A stretch of DNA of 64,000 nucleotides from Capra hircus (Eukaryota > Chordata > Mammalia > Artiodactyla > Bovidae). The stretch spans positions 47,992,271-48,056,270 of the forward strand of contig NC_030827.1 of assembly GCF_001704415.2 (NCBI RefSeq), read 5' to 3'. Below, one piece after another: positions 11,855-24,166 of the stretch. The translations under genes and the position numbers were made by a program. Within the stretch, counting starts at the first letter, position 1. Each line of letters starts with the position of its first letter. The notes beneath the pieces were generated by a model. That model was not told the origin of the DNA and did not search any database. It saw only the letters and a list, made by a program, of their open reading frames with translations.

Positions 11855-14800
11855 AAACCCAAGTAAGATGGTAGGTGTTGCAAGAGGGCAGACACACTGA
11901 AACCATAATCACAGAAAACTAGTCAATCTAATCACACCAGGACCACAGCCTTGTCTAACTCAATGAAACTAAGCCATGCCCTGTGGGGCCACCCAAGACA
12001 GGCAGGCATGGTGGAGAAGTCAGAAACAATGTGGTCCACTGGAGAAGGGAATAGCAAACCACTTCAGTATTCTTGCCTTGAGAATCCCATGAACAGTATG
12101 AAAAGTCAAAATGACAGAATACTGAAAGAGGAACTCCCCAGGTCAGTAGGTGCCCAATATGCTACTTGGAGATCAGTGGAGAAATACATCCTGAAAGAAT
12201 GAAGGGATGAAGCCAAAGCAAAAACAGTACACAGCTGCGGATGTGACTGGTGATGGAAGCAAGGTCCGATGCTGTAAAGAGCAATATTGCATAGGAACCT
12301 GAAATGTCAGGTCTATGAATCAAGACAAATTGGAAGAGGTCAAACAGGAGATGGCAAGAGTGAACATCAACATTCTAGGAATCAGAGAACTTAAATGGAC
12401 TGGAATGGGTGAATTTAACTGAGATGACCATTATATCTACTACTGCGGGCAGGAATCCCTCAGAAGAAATGGAGTAGCCATCATGGTCAACAGAAAAATC
12501 CAAAATGCAGTACTTGGATGCAATCTCAAAATGACAAAATGATCTCTGTTCATCTCCAAGGCAAACCATTCAATATCGCAGTTATCCAAGTCTATGCCCC
12601 AACCAGTAATGCTGAAGAAGCTGAAGTTGAATGATTCTATGAAGACCTACAAGACCGTTTAGAACTAACACCCCCAAAATATGTTTTTTTCATTATAGGG
12701 AACTGGAATGCAAAAGTTAGAAGTCAAGAAACACCTTGAGTAACAGGCAAATTTGGCCTTGGAATGTGGAATGAAGCAGGGAAAAGACTAATAGAATTTT
12801 GCCAAGAAAATGCACTGGTCATCGCAAACACCTTCTTCCAACAACACAAGAGAAGACTATGAACATGGACATCACCAAATGGTCAACACCGAAATCAGAT
12901 TGATTATATTGTTTGCAGCCAAAGATGGAGAAGCTCTAACCTAAACAGTCAATAAAAACAAGACCAGGATCTGGCTGTGACTCAGATCAGGAACTCCTTA
13001 TTGACAAATTCAGACTTTTAAATTGAAGAAAGTAGGGAAAACCACTAGACCATTTTGATACGACCTATATCAAATCCCTTATGATTATATAGTGGAAATG
13101 AGAAATAGATTTAAGGGACTAGATCTGATAGATAGAGTACCTGATGAACTATGGAATGAGGTGCATGACATTGTACAGGAGACAGGGATCAAGACCATCC
13201 CCTTGGAAAAGAAATGAAAAAAACAAAATGGCTGTCTGGGGAGGCCTTACAAATAGCTGTGAAAAGAGAAGCGAACAGCCAAGGAGAAAAGGAAAGATAA
13301 AAGCATCTGAATGCAGAGTTCCAAAGAATAGCAAGAAGAGATAAGAAAGCCTTCTTCAAAGATAAATGAAAAGAAACAGAGGAAAACAACAGAATGGGAA
13401 AGACTAGAGATCTCTTCAAGAAAATTAGAGATTCCAAGAAAATATTTCATGCAAAGATGGGCTTGAAAAAGGACAGAAATGGTATGGACCTAACAGAAGC
13501 AGAAGATATTAAGAAGAGGTGGCAAGATTACACAGAAGAACTGTTCAAAAAAGATCTTCAGGACCCAGATAATCACGATGGTGTGATCTCTCACCAAGAG
13601 CCAGACATCCTGGAATGTGAAGTCAACTGGGTCTTAGAAAGCATCGCTATGAACAAAGCTAGTAGAGGTGATGGAATTCCAGTTGAGCTATTTCAAATCG
13701 TGAAAGATGATGCTGTGAAAGTGCTGGACTCAATATGCCAACAAATTTAGAAAACTCAGCTGTGGCCACAGGACTGGAAAAGGTCAACTTTCATTCTAAT
13801 CCCAAAGAAAGGAAATGCCAAAGAATGCTCAAACTATAGCACAATTACACTCATCTCACACACTAGTAAAGCAACGCTCAAAATTCTCCAAGCCAGGCTT
13901 CAGCAATATGTGAATCATGAACTTTCAGAGGTTCAAGTTGGTTTCAGAAAAGGCAGAGGAACCAGAGATCAAATTGCCAACATCCACTGGAACATTGAAA
14001 AAAGCAATAGTGTTCCAGAAAAACATCTATTTCTGCTTTATTGACTATGCCAAAGCCTTTGACTTCGTGTATCAAAATAAACTGTGCAAAATTCTGAAGA
14101 GATGGGAATACCAGACCACCTGACCTGCCTCTTGAGAAACCTATATGCAGGTCAGAAAGGAACAGTTAGAACTGAACATGAAAGAACAGACTGTTTCCAA
14201 ATAGGAAAGGGAGGTTGTATATTGTCACCCTGCTTATTTGACTTCTATGCAGAGTGCATCATGAGAAACCCTGGGCTGGAAGAAGCACAAGCTGGAATCA
14301 AGATTATCAGGAGAAATACCAATAACCTCAGATATGCAGATGACATCACCCTTATGGGAGAATGTGAAGAGGAACTAAAAAGCCTCTTAATGAAAGTGAA
14401 AGAGGAGAGTGAAAAAGTTGGCTTAGACTCAACATTCAGAAAACTAAGATCATGGTATCTGGTCCCATCACTTCATGGGAAATAGATGGGGAAACAGTAG
14501 AAACAGTGTCAGACTTTATTTTTTGGGGCTCCTAAATCACTGCAGATGGTGACTTCAGCCATGAAATTAAAAGACACTTACTCCTTGGAAGAAAATTTAT
14601 GACCAACCTAGATAGCATATTTAAAAGCAGAGACATTACTTTGCCAACAAATGTTCGTCTAGTCAAGGCTATGTTTTTTCCAGTGGTCATGTATGGATGT
14701 GAGATTTGGACTGTGAAGAAGGCTGAGCACCGAAGAATTGATGCTTTTGAACTGTGGTGTTGGAGAAGACTCTTGACTTGGACTGCAAGGAGATCCAACC

Positions 14801-15105
14801 AGTCCATTCTGAAGGAGATCAGCCCTGGGATTTCTTTGGAAGGAATGATGCAAAAGCTAAAACTCCAGTACTTTGGCCACCTCTTGTGAAGAGTTGACTC
14901 ATTGGAAAAGACTCTGATTCTGGGAGGGAGTTGGGACAGGAGGAGAAGGGGACGACCGAGGATGAGATGGCTGGATGGCATCACTGACTCGATGGACGTG
15001 AGTCTGAGTGAACTCCGGGAGTTGCTGATGGACTGGAGGCCTGGTGTGCTGTTATTCATGGGGTTGCAAAGTGTCAGATACGACTGAGCTACTGAACTGA
15101 ACTGA
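11853..15105 (+). mobile_element. BovB LINE, essentially full length, inactive
   Basis: It begins in BovB 5' sequence ('aagtaagatggtaggtgttg', 'cacactgaaaccataatcac') and ends with the ACTGA tail at 15105, about 3.25 kb, the family's full size. Endonuclease runs from about 12240 to 13020. It is dead: the WNVRSMN tryptophan is a stop, the GDWNAK box reads GNWNAK and the SDHEL histidine reads Q. Linker and RT fingers are at plus 13394..13750 and the palm at plus 14084..14485 with an intact YADD (NLRYADDITLM). The C-terminal domain is at plus 14599..14889. Many frameshifts separate these blocks. Confidence 0.95.
14084..14485 (+). pseudogene. BovB reverse transcriptase palm remnant
   Basis: A 133-residue frame starts in 'QNSEEMGIPDHLTCLLRNLY', passes 'GCILSPCLFDFYAECIM' and the catalytic NLRYADDIT, and ends after a frameshift where the KLNIQKTKIM region should be. 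It is one block of the full-length element at 11853-15105. On the BovB model this is the polymerase core that copies element RNA at the nicked target. Upstream and downstream blocks lie in other frames, so no working protein can be made. Confidence 0.85.
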
Positions 15106-15536
15106 TATATATATATAGTGATACACTGAAATAAATTCCCCACTTTCTTTGGCCTTTAGGTAATGCAGTACTTTTGAAAATACTCTCACTATATGAATTC
15201 ATTTATTCATACTCTTACAAAGAGATTTTGAGGATATTTCTCAGCAAGAGATAAATAACTGTGGTATATTTTTTTCCTACATATTTCTCTATCCTGTGGA
15301 GGAAAGATAAATTAACTGTAATATGTCTATTTGTCTGTATTTCTGCAGTGACCAAGGTTGTAAGAGCATCTTTTCTCACTGAACATTTCTCTTTAAATGT
15401 CAGTCAATAACCACACTACCTACAACCCTTTTCATTCCTCACAGGTGATAAGGACGACAATTGCATGACATTTTAAACTGAACAATTAAACAGGAGTTAT
15501 TTTGACTTCTGTCCCTCAGTTCTTCAGAAATTATAA

Positions 15537-15538
<2 letters not shown>
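15106..15538. other. Unique sequence, no gene seen
   Basis: After a short TA tract (part of the probable TSD of the preceding BovB) there is no recognised element or coding frame. Confidence 0.5.
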
Positions 15539-15613
<75 letters not shown>

Positions 15614-15624
15614 TCACACACACA
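15539..15624. repeat. Compound (CT)n(CA)n microsatellite
   Basis: About 19 CT units run straight into about 15 CA units, then degenerate ACTCACACA units. The antisense frame over it, with alternating Arg-Glu and Val-Cys, is an artefact. Confidence 0.92.
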
Positions 15625-16115
15625 TAAACAGGAAGTGGCTGATATCAAGGATAATATATTTATTTGTTTTCTTATCAAGGAACACTTGTCTGGGATTTTC
15701 CTGTTCTCTCTAAATTTCAGAGGACACAAGTTGCGCAGCTCACTGCTCTGTAAATGATATCAAGAAGGATGATAGAAGGGCACTTAGTGTTCACCAAACC
15801 TACAATTTAAGGATATTTTCTTCCTTTCATGTGTTTATCATATCTTTGGAAACTAAAATGAAATATAATTGATACTTTAAAATTCATATGTTAGAAAAGA
15901 GAAAGAGCCATTTCTATAAGTAAACTTATATTCACTTTTAATTACTTTATCTGTCTAAGGGAAAAAAGTATTCCAGTTTGGTATACTTAGTTAAATCTAG
16001 TGATTTGATTAATATCCTAATCATTATTCATTTCATAGTCCGGTCACTTTGGAAGATGTAAACAGACTGTCATATTTATTACCATTTCATTTGTCCTTTC
16101 TAGTCACTTTTTGTT
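15625..16115. other. Unique AT-rich sequence
   Basis: No recognised repeat or gene. Confidence 0.5.
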
Positions 16116-17835
16116 GTTGTTCAGTCACTCAGTCGTTTCTGACTCTTTGCCACCAGACTCTCCGTGTTTGCTTCAACTCACGTCCATTGAATTGATGATG
16201 CCATTCAACTGTCTCATCCTCTGTTGCCGCCTTCTCCTCCTGCCCTCAGTCTTTCCAAGCATCAGGGTTTTTTCCAATGAGATGGCTCTTCTGATCAGAT
16301 GGCCAAAATATTGGAGATTCAGCTTCAGCATCAGTCCTTCCAGTGAATACTCAAGACCGATTTCCTTTAGGACTGACTAGTTTGATCTCCTTGTAGTTCA
16401 AGGGACTCTCAAGAATCATTTCCAGCACCATAATTCAAAACCATCAGTTCTCTCAGCCTTCTTTATGGTCCAGTCTCACATCCATATATGACTACTGGAA
16501 AAACCATATCTTTATACAGAACTTTGTCAGCAAAGTCATGTCTCTCTTTTTTTAAAATAAGTTATCTACATTTGTCGTAGCTTTACTTCCAAGGAGCAAG
16601 TGTCTTTTAATATCGTTACTGCAGTCACCGTCTGTAGTGATTTTGGAGCCCAAGAAAATAAAGTTTGTCACTGTTTCCACTGTTTCCTCATCTATTTGCC
16701 CTGAAGAGATGGGACCGGATGTCATGATCTTAGTTTTTTGAATCTTGAGTTTAAAGCCAGTTTTTTCACTCTCCTCTTTCATCTTCATCACGAGGCTCTT
16801 TAGTTTCTCTTAGCTTTCTTCCATTAGGGTGATATAATCCGTATATCTGAGGTTATTGATATTTCTCCTGGTAATCTTGATTCCAGCTTCATACAGCCCA
16901 GTGTTTCACATGATATATTCTACATATACGTTAAATAAGCAGGGTGACAGTATACAGGCTTGACACACTCTTTTCCAGGTTTTGAACAAGTCCATTTTTC
17001 CATGTCCAGTTCTAACTGTTGCTTCTTGACCTGCGTACAGGTTTCTCAGGAGGTAGGTAAGGTGGTCTGGCATTCCAATCTCTTTAATAATTTTCCACAG
17101 TTGGTTGTGATCCATACAGTCAACAGTTTTAGCATAGCCAGTGAAGCAAAAGTAGTTTTTTGGGGGGAATTCCTTTGCTTTTTCTATGATCCAACACATG
17201 TTGGCAATTTGATGTTTGATTCCTCTGCTTTTTCTAAATCCAGCTTGTATATCTGGAAGTTCTTGGTTCACATGCCATTAAAGCTGAACTTGAAGGACTT
17301 TGAGCATTACCTTGCTATCATTTGAAATGAGTGCAATTGTGTGGTAGTATAAACATTCTTTGGCATTGCTCTTCTTTGGTATTGGGATGAAAACTGACCA
17401 TTTCTTGTCCCATGGCCGCTCTGAGTTCCCCAAATTTTCTGGCATATTGAATGCAGTACTTTAACAGCATTATCTTTTAGGATTCAAAATATCTCAGCTG
17501 AAGAAAAAAAAAAAAAAAAAAAAGAAGGAAATATCTCAGCTGGAATTCCATTACTTCCATTAGCTTTGTTCATAGTAATGCTTCTTAAGTCCCACTTGAC
17601 GTTACACTTCAGGATGTCTGACTCTAGGTGACTGATGACACCATCGTGGTTAGTTCTGTGAATTCTTACCACCTCTTCTAAATGTCTTCTGCTTCTGTTA
17701 CTCCATACTGTTCAGCCTTTATTTAGCCCATCTCTGCATGAAATATTTCCTTGGTATGTCTAATTTTCTTGAGGAGATATCTTATGTTTTCCATTCTATT
17801 GTTTTCCTCTATTTCTTTGCATTGTGTACTCAGCT
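16116..17835 (-). mobile_element. BovB LINE, 5'-truncated, older copy
   Basis: On the minus strand it covers BovB from the linker region (about 17835) through RT to a 3' end at 16116. RT fragments lie at minus 16906..17271 ('GYAKTVDCMDHNQLWKI') and minus 16552..16791. The catalytic box reads YTDY instead of YADD (about 16845). The 3' start 'ttgttgttgttcagtcactc' and the divergence point to an older subfamily. It carries a poly(A)-only insertion at 17501-17528. Confidence 0.9.
17501..17528 (+). mobile_element. Poly(A)-only insertion with a 14-bp TSD
   Basis: A 28-bp A-rich block (AAG, about 20 A, GAAGG) sits between two identical copies of aaatatctcagctg at 17487-17500 and 17529-17542. The normal BovB text has this 14-mer once. 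The pattern fits an L1-type target-primed insertion that copied only the poly(A) tail. Confidence 0.8.
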
Positions 17836-18329
17836 TTGGTACAATAGAGCATCCTCAGAGGACTCCATTGTTGAGTCATCACTGAATTAGTTTAATTCAG
17901 TTTGACCTATCTGGCCGGTAGATTTCTATTTTCTTGCTGCTGTTGGTGCTGCCTGCCTTGTTTCTCTACCAGGTGTGATGCTGGCTATTGCTGATACCAG
18001 TTAACAAGCCACAAAATTCTATATGCCCTGTAAGGGATGCTGTTTTCCTTTTCCTGATGCAAATATGGCTCATAAAGTCTCATTTTTTTTTTTTGTTCTT
18101 ATAGAAGGGAAATAGTTTTTTATACTTTTCTCTCGACCATATTGGAGTAAGTAGTTTCCATGAAGATGTTCTCAGGGAATACCTCAGGTCCCACTTCTTT
18201 GCCATCATTATTGAGCCATTTTGGATATTAAGTTTTCTTGAAGTTTCTAAAAGAAACTAAAATTATTTAAAGCTTTACTTATGACTAGTAGAATTCTAAA
18301 ATGCCTCCTTAAAGTTTCCCAGAAGAATC
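17836..18329. other. Unique sequence, no gene seen
   Basis: No recognised element. A T-run lies near 18085-18094. Confidence 0.5.
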
Positions 18330-18850
18330 CCTGTAACTAGGAATGTGATGAAATATGATCCTCATGATTATCTTATAGAATGGCATTGGGCTTTGGCACA
18401 TATAATTAAGTTTACTAATCAGTTAATTTTGGGTTAATCAAAGGAGAGATTCTCCAGGTCAGCCAAATGTAATCATATGATCCATTTAGAAGAATAGTTT
18501 CTTAAATTTGTGGTATAAATGAAGGTAAGAGAGATCAGAAATGCTGAAAGAATTCAAAATACTACTGCTGGCTTGAGATGGAGGGGGACCCAGAACAGGG
18601 AACACATTGGTTTAGAAACTGAAAGCCACACCAACTGACAGCCATAAGGGAAATGGTGACTTCAATCCTGCAACTGCAAGAAACAAAATTCTGTTAACAA
18701 CATGAATGAAATCAGACTCCTCCCCAAAGTATCCTGAGAAAAGCTTCAACTGAAGATTTTTATTTTAACCTTGTGATACCCTAATCCAGGAATCCAATAA
18801 AGCCAGCCTGGCCAAGAATTCTGGCCTACAGAATATGAGAAAATTAGCCA
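18330..18850 (+). mobile_element. Probable ancient mammalian interspersed repeat, family not settled
   Basis: Several phrases match an old mammalian repeat I recall. They are 'gttaatcaaaggagagattc', 'gctgacagcc'-like text at 18633-18650, 'ctgcaactgcaagaaacaaa', 'aacaacatgaatgaaatcag' and 'ctggcctacagaatatgaga'. The order fits one element on the plus strand. It may be a MaLR-type solo LTR, but I could not confirm the name. No coding content. Confidence 0.45.
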
Positions 18851-19892
18851 ATACTTTACCTTTAATTCTGAGTTGTATAATTTGTGTTATTTGAGTAGCT
18901 AAATTAGCAGTTATCGTTGCATCTATTGTTCTATGAAACATTTCCTGCAATAATAAAGCCGTGTTGATAAAGACAGCAAATAGATAGGTCATGATGATAT
19001 ACACCATGAGCTGAACAAATCTCTTATGGTTTCAGATCTCATTGGGATTTTTTCTCATGTACTGTAACCAAGTAGTCCATTGGTAAGGATTTTCAGTTTC
19101 AGAAATACTAAGAAAGAAGATGCCATTCGTACCACTAAAATATTCCTTAAAAGGGTTATTTTAAAATATTATATTTTGTGCTAGTAAATATACATGCACA
19201 TGTTAAGGCATATATACTATGTGGAGGTGATTTTTTAAATGATGAGATTATCATAGAACTTTTGCCTACAGTGTGACAATATGATGGATGGTTTGTACAA
19301 ATCAAATTCTCTTGTATTAAATTTTCCTTCTTTCTCACTTTTACCTGAAACTAAATTTAGCTATGACAGTATATTAATGTAATTTATTTCACTTTTGATA
19401 TAAAAAGTCAGAAAAGTTGATGTCTAAAATGAAAAAAAAAATTTTTCTTAAAAATTGTAATCAATCATTTTATTCATTTTATGGGTAAAGATGCTGTATG
19501 CTTTCTAAAATATATAATTTTTTCTAATTTTTTAAAAATTATATTCATCAGCATGTTTAACAATTAAAATAATATTAGACTTTAAATACTATATAATTTT
19601 GAGCCTTAATTACATTAATTTGTAATGACAAATATTGGAGGTTGATCTTTTGTAAATACTGAATTTTTGTTAGAAATTATTATTATAAAACATATGATTA
19701 AAACATAGGAAATATAAAGAAAAAATTATCTACCACCCAAAATAATCATGTTACTTCATCTGAACACATTTTGGGGTACTTCAGTGCAGTAGAGTTTTTT
19801 TTTTTTTTTATAAAAGATTTTGGCCTATAATGAAATTTTTATTTAATTTTATTTGATACATTTTCTCACCATTAGAGCTTTCTAAATTCCTT
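18851..19892. other. AT-rich unique sequence
   Basis: No gene or recognised repeat. Long A/T stretches near 19430-19560. Confidence 0.5.
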
Positions 19893-19958
19893 TATATGTG
19901 TGTGTATATGTGTTTGTATGTGTACATATATCATATTATACATATATATATATATATG
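19893..19958. repeat. TG/TA microsatellite
   Basis: Mixed TGTG and TATA units, imperfect. Confidence 0.8.
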
Positions 19959-20336
19959 CTCGATCATTTCTTTATCCAGAAATTAGTTTATGTTTCTTAG
20001 TTGTGGGAAATCATGCAGCTTTTCACCTTTATCTGCATTTTGTGTTTATTATAATTGTAGTTAATCCTACCACATTATTGGGTTTTGTATCCTCCTTTAC
20101 CCACCTAATGTTTAATGTATGTCATATTTTGATTTATGTGAAAGATGTTAAGCCATTGTCTGCAAGAATGTTCAACATACCATTCCAGGTTAACAGTGTG
20201 AAATTTCAAAATATTTGAAAGCTGAATTGCTTTTCAATTAAAATATGGCATTTAGCATTACAAATACATCTTTATTACTGTACATATTTACTGTGGTACC
20301 TATTTAATTTTCATCCTTCTACAGTCAGTAGTAGGG
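19959..20336. other. AT-rich unique sequence
   Basis: No recognised element. The plus frame 19898..20218 has no family features. Confidence 0.45.
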
Positions 20337-20526
20337 GCTTCCCAGGTGACTCAGTGGTAAAGAATCCCCCTGCCAATGCAAGACATGCAGGAGACTCAGA
20401 TTCGGTCCCCTCTGGAAGAATGGCTACTCTTTCCAATATTCTTGCCTGGAGTATCCCATAGACAGAGGAGCCTGGCAGTCTGCAGTCCATGGGTTCACAC
20501 AGAGTCGAACACCATTGAGCATGTAA
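20337..20526 (+). mobile_element. Bov-tA SINE
   Basis: Head 'gggcttcccaggtgactcag' with pol III box-like text, body 'attcttgcctggagtatccc', and end 'agtcgaacaccattgagcat'. It has a small internal duplication, 'aagacatgcagg', in the tRNA-derived part. Confidence 0.9.
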
Positions 20527-22119
20527 GCATGCTCAGTAGTACTCTGTCGATTTCTAGATACTTTAAGTGATACGGGAACCTAGAGAAATATTAAAATGTG
20601 TCTTTATATTGATAATTTGGGCTGACAACCCACTGAAAAAATCCAGTGTATTTTCTAGTTAGCTACTTAGTGTGGAAATCATCTTCAATCTGCATTAACC
20701 AATAGTATATTCTGTGATATATAAAATAAAATTGTAAGTACTTTTAAACTCTCTCTAATGTTATAATTATGTATCACAACATTGAGATAACATTTTTAAT
20801 AGTATTCCTATGACTATCTTGACTATCACCTCTACTAACTACTTGTAATAGTGATAGTTCAGATGCTATATTCTAAGCACCAGGTTTACTATTCACACTA
20901 CATTAATGAAATATAATTAATTTTTTTCTACACTATGATATTGAGGATAAGTTTTAGTCTTTTTAGAATCTTTAGATTTTAATTATATATATTCTTTTTG
21001 TGACTTCTTAGAAGGCCTAAAAGATTTCCTATAGTTTTTAAACATTTGAAATCTATACATGCAGCAAAAATCCAAGGAAAAAAGTCACCTTTATGTTAGT
21101 GATTTAAGCAAAACGAATACCTTTTGTGATGTTCTTTGTTTGGAAATAAGTATTAATAATAATTTTTGTAACGGAATATGTACATTGCACATGCAGAAAA
21201 TGAGTATGCAAGCATCCTTAACCCCCAAACCCAAGTGTGCCCTACAAACACAGGGATTGGCATAACTTGGAGTCAGGTGTTTAGCATTTCTCTTTCACTT
21301 GCCAAGCAGAGAAATAAGATATCAAACTCCTGAGGCTAGTCCATCGCAGAAAGAAACCATCAGGGTACTGTGCTACTAGCTATGCCTCTGGAAATTTCTT
21401 ATTAGTGAAAGCCTCACTGGGCCAACTACTAGAGGATATACACTTTTTTAAAATTTTTTATAAAATGACTATAAGAACTTTTATATCTATCTCATATAGA
21501 ATATCTATTTTTAAAACACAATTGCTTTTTTGAATGGAGAAAACTGAATCTTCCTAACTTTGTGAAAGGGCAATGCAGTGTTTCTGTTTTAATAATGGCA
21601 TCAGTCCCCTGTCCATACCAGATTTATTCTTCCTTCACCTTAAGCATGTTGATGCTTCAGCCAATGTTTTTCATTTAAAAGATATTTCTGCTTTATATGA
21701 ATGTACAGTTGGATGGCATATATTTATCATTCTTCTGTATTTATCCAGTATTGACCCTCAGATGCAACTTTGTGCTTTACCTGTGCTCCCTTCAAATTGT
21801 ATTGGAATATTCCCCAATCACCTACCTGGCTGTTGTTTTAGATATCTGTATTTGGTAAAATACTCTAAATAAAAAAATATATTCAAATGTGAGAGCAGCC
21901 TAAAATATTCATTCATTCAGCTAGTCACTCCTCCATTTAGTCATTTAAATTATTTCTTATATACTGCCCTAGAATAGCAATTAACCCCTCTAGAATAACA
22001 ATTATCATGCAAAACATGACCCTGGACATTAAAGAGATTTCAGTTTGTTCTAGGAAAACAATGATAATGAAACAACCTATGGCATCATGAAAGTTATGAT
22101 GGATTAAAATAATGGACAC
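20527..22119. other. Unique sequence, no gene seen
   Basis: About 1.6 kb with no repeat I recognise. Open frames at 21059..21265 and 21573..21872 lack motifs, splice context or family resemblance and are probably chance frames. Confidence 0.5.
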
Positions 22120-22222
22120 TTGCCATTTCCTTCACCAGGGATCTTCCTGAACCAGGAATGGAACTGGGGTCTGCCACATTGCAGGCAGACACTTTACCAT
22201 CTGAGCCCCAGGGAAGCCATTT
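22120..22222 (-). mobile_element. Bov-tA SINE 5' half (duplicated copy)
   Basis: The minus-strand SINE head runs from 'aagccattttc' inward to 'ttgccatttccttcaccagg', where it is cut off. It belongs to the left arm of the inverted duplication and is not an independent insertion. Confidence 0.85.
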
Positions 22223-23076
22223 TCATGAGTATAACACTTTGACATACTGCCAGCTGAAAATGACAGTTAAAATGAAAATGACTTACCTTTGAAAACACAG
22301 ACTGAGTATAATTAAAACAGTAGAAAGAAACAGATTGATAATTAATAATACTGTGAGAAAACATCTAGTGAAATTATTCTTGTCGTTGCTGAAGCATGGG
22401 CTGCCATGGTTGCAGATATAGGGTTAAAAATGGGTCAAAACTAGTTTTTGTCTTGTTTGGTGGAGAAGAAACAGGAGTTTCAAAACATTGAAATGATTCT
22501 GTAAGTATCTTTTTAAAATAAGAATTGACCTTGCCCAAAGTTTTAAATTTAACTAATGTTTAAATACAAGCACTTTGATTAGTTAAATCAATGTATTTCT
22601 GTGTCTGTTTTGAAATATTCTCTTGAAAGAATTGTAAGACTATTCTCTTGAAAGATAACTTGATTTTTCTGATGATCCTTGTTCCTTAACATACTTGACT
22701 CTCAGAGCAGAGTATCTGCATTTGCTGACATTTATTATCTGTTATTCAAGGTCTCCTTCACCAAACAAAACAAAAACTAGTTTTGACCCATTTTCAGCAA
22801 TGTTTCAGCAATGACAAGAATAATTTCACTAGATGTTTTCTCACATTGTTATTAATTATCAATCTGTTTCTTTCTACTGTTTTAATTACACTGTCTGTGT
22901 TTTCAAAGGTTAGTCATTTTCATTTTAACTGTCATTTTCAGCTGGCAGTATATCAAAGTGTTATATTCATGAAAATGGCTTCCCTGGGGCTCAGATGGTA
23001 AAGTGTCTGCCTGTAATGCGGCAGACCCCAGTTCCATTCCTGGTTCAGGAAGATCCCCCAGTGAAGGAAATGGCAA
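22120..23076. repeat. Large inverted duplication with about 320-345-bp arms
   Basis: The left arm 22120-22463 and right arm 22757-23076 are reverse complements at roughly 95 percent identity, with a spacer of about 290 bp. The outer part of each arm is the 5' half of a Bov-tA SINE. The inner part is unique sequence. The left arm has about 22 extra bases near 22390-22425. The left copy stops inside the SINE at 'ttgcc' while the right copy continues into a complete SINE. The right copy is therefore probably the original and the left one the inverted duplicate. Confidence 0.93.
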
Positions 23077-23181
23077 CCCACTCCAGTACTTTTGCCTGGA
23101 AAATTCCATGGATGGAGGAGGCTGGTAGGCTATAGTCCATGGGGTCTCAACGAATCAGACATGACTGAATGACTTCACTTC
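22978..23181 (+). mobile_element. Bov-tA SINE, complete
   Basis: Head 'ggcttccctggggctcagat', body 'ggaaatggcaacccactcca', and end 'gaatcagacatgactgaatg' with the 'acttcacttca' tail. It is the template copy of the SINE found inverted at 22120-22222. Confidence 0.92.
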
Positions 23182-24079
23182 ATATTAAAAAATGATACAA
23201 ATGCATACAAAGTGAGTGCACATCCCAAGAATAATTTATATAATTAAATGGCATTTTGCAAAGAAAATTCTACACTGTCACATACAAAGAATAAGTTTTA
23301 AATATTCATATGTTAACTGAGATAGTGTTAGGAATACAAGAAATAAGTACTTTAACATAGGAAAAATATCTGTGCTGATTTTATTGGCTTATTATACAGC
23401 TTGATATCTGCTTAAAAATCTGCTAGTTCTTTAAAATATGTAATATAAATATATAAGGATAATGACTGTTTTTTACATTGATTATATATGAAATATAAGT
23501 GTATGTCACACATACACACCATACATACGTAGTGTTTTCTACAAGATAAGTTTTGCGGTATTATACAAAACGTGTTTCAGTACTTGAAATATTCTCCCTA
23601 GCAGTTCTAGACTCTTGGGGCACCAGGATAAGAGAATGTAGAAATAATGATAAAGGGAATTTCTAAAAACTTGTGGGATTTATTATCTGGCAAAGAGAAA
23701 AAATTCTCTGGAGAGAGCAATTTGACTTCTCAAGCTTTTCCCAGTTGAGCACAAATTGCATAAAATAGTTCTTTCCAAGTAACCCTGTAAGGAACACTTT
23801 TAATACTCATGTGTTTTGGGGTTTAAAAGTCTATATGATATTCATAACAAATAAAATGTATTTCTGAAAGGTCAAAATTAATCTAATGTTTATATGCCAT
23901 GAAATTCATTTTTTTTAAATCAGAAACAAAAGAGGCTATATGCAAAAGTATTATGAGAGACTAGCTTGAAGGTCTTAAAATAGTTAACTAGAGAATTATT
24001 TTAAAATCAGAGAAATTTAATCCAAAGGGTTTTCAGAATAATTCATTGTAATTATGTCATAGGAATCATGCATTAGAAA
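23182..24079. other. AT-rich unique sequence
   Basis: No recognised element or gene. Confidence 0.5.
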
Positions 24080-24165
24080 AAAATATATATACATGTATAT
24101 ACATACATACAGTTATATATATACATACATGCAATTATATATATATACATATATATATACACACC
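24080..24165. repeat. TA/CA/TACA simple repeat
   Basis: Interrupted ATATAC and TACA units directly before a SINE. Confidence 0.85.
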
Positions 24166-24166
24166 T

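Noticed and set aside
15439..15729. Frame with Arg-Glu and Val-Cys repeats
   Set aside because: Translation of a (CT)n(CA)n microsatellite on the minus strand.
20337..20526. tRNA gene suggested by pol III box-like text in SINE heads
   Set aside because: The sequence continues into the BovB-derived SINE body and lacks an intact tRNA fold. It is a Bov-tA SINE.
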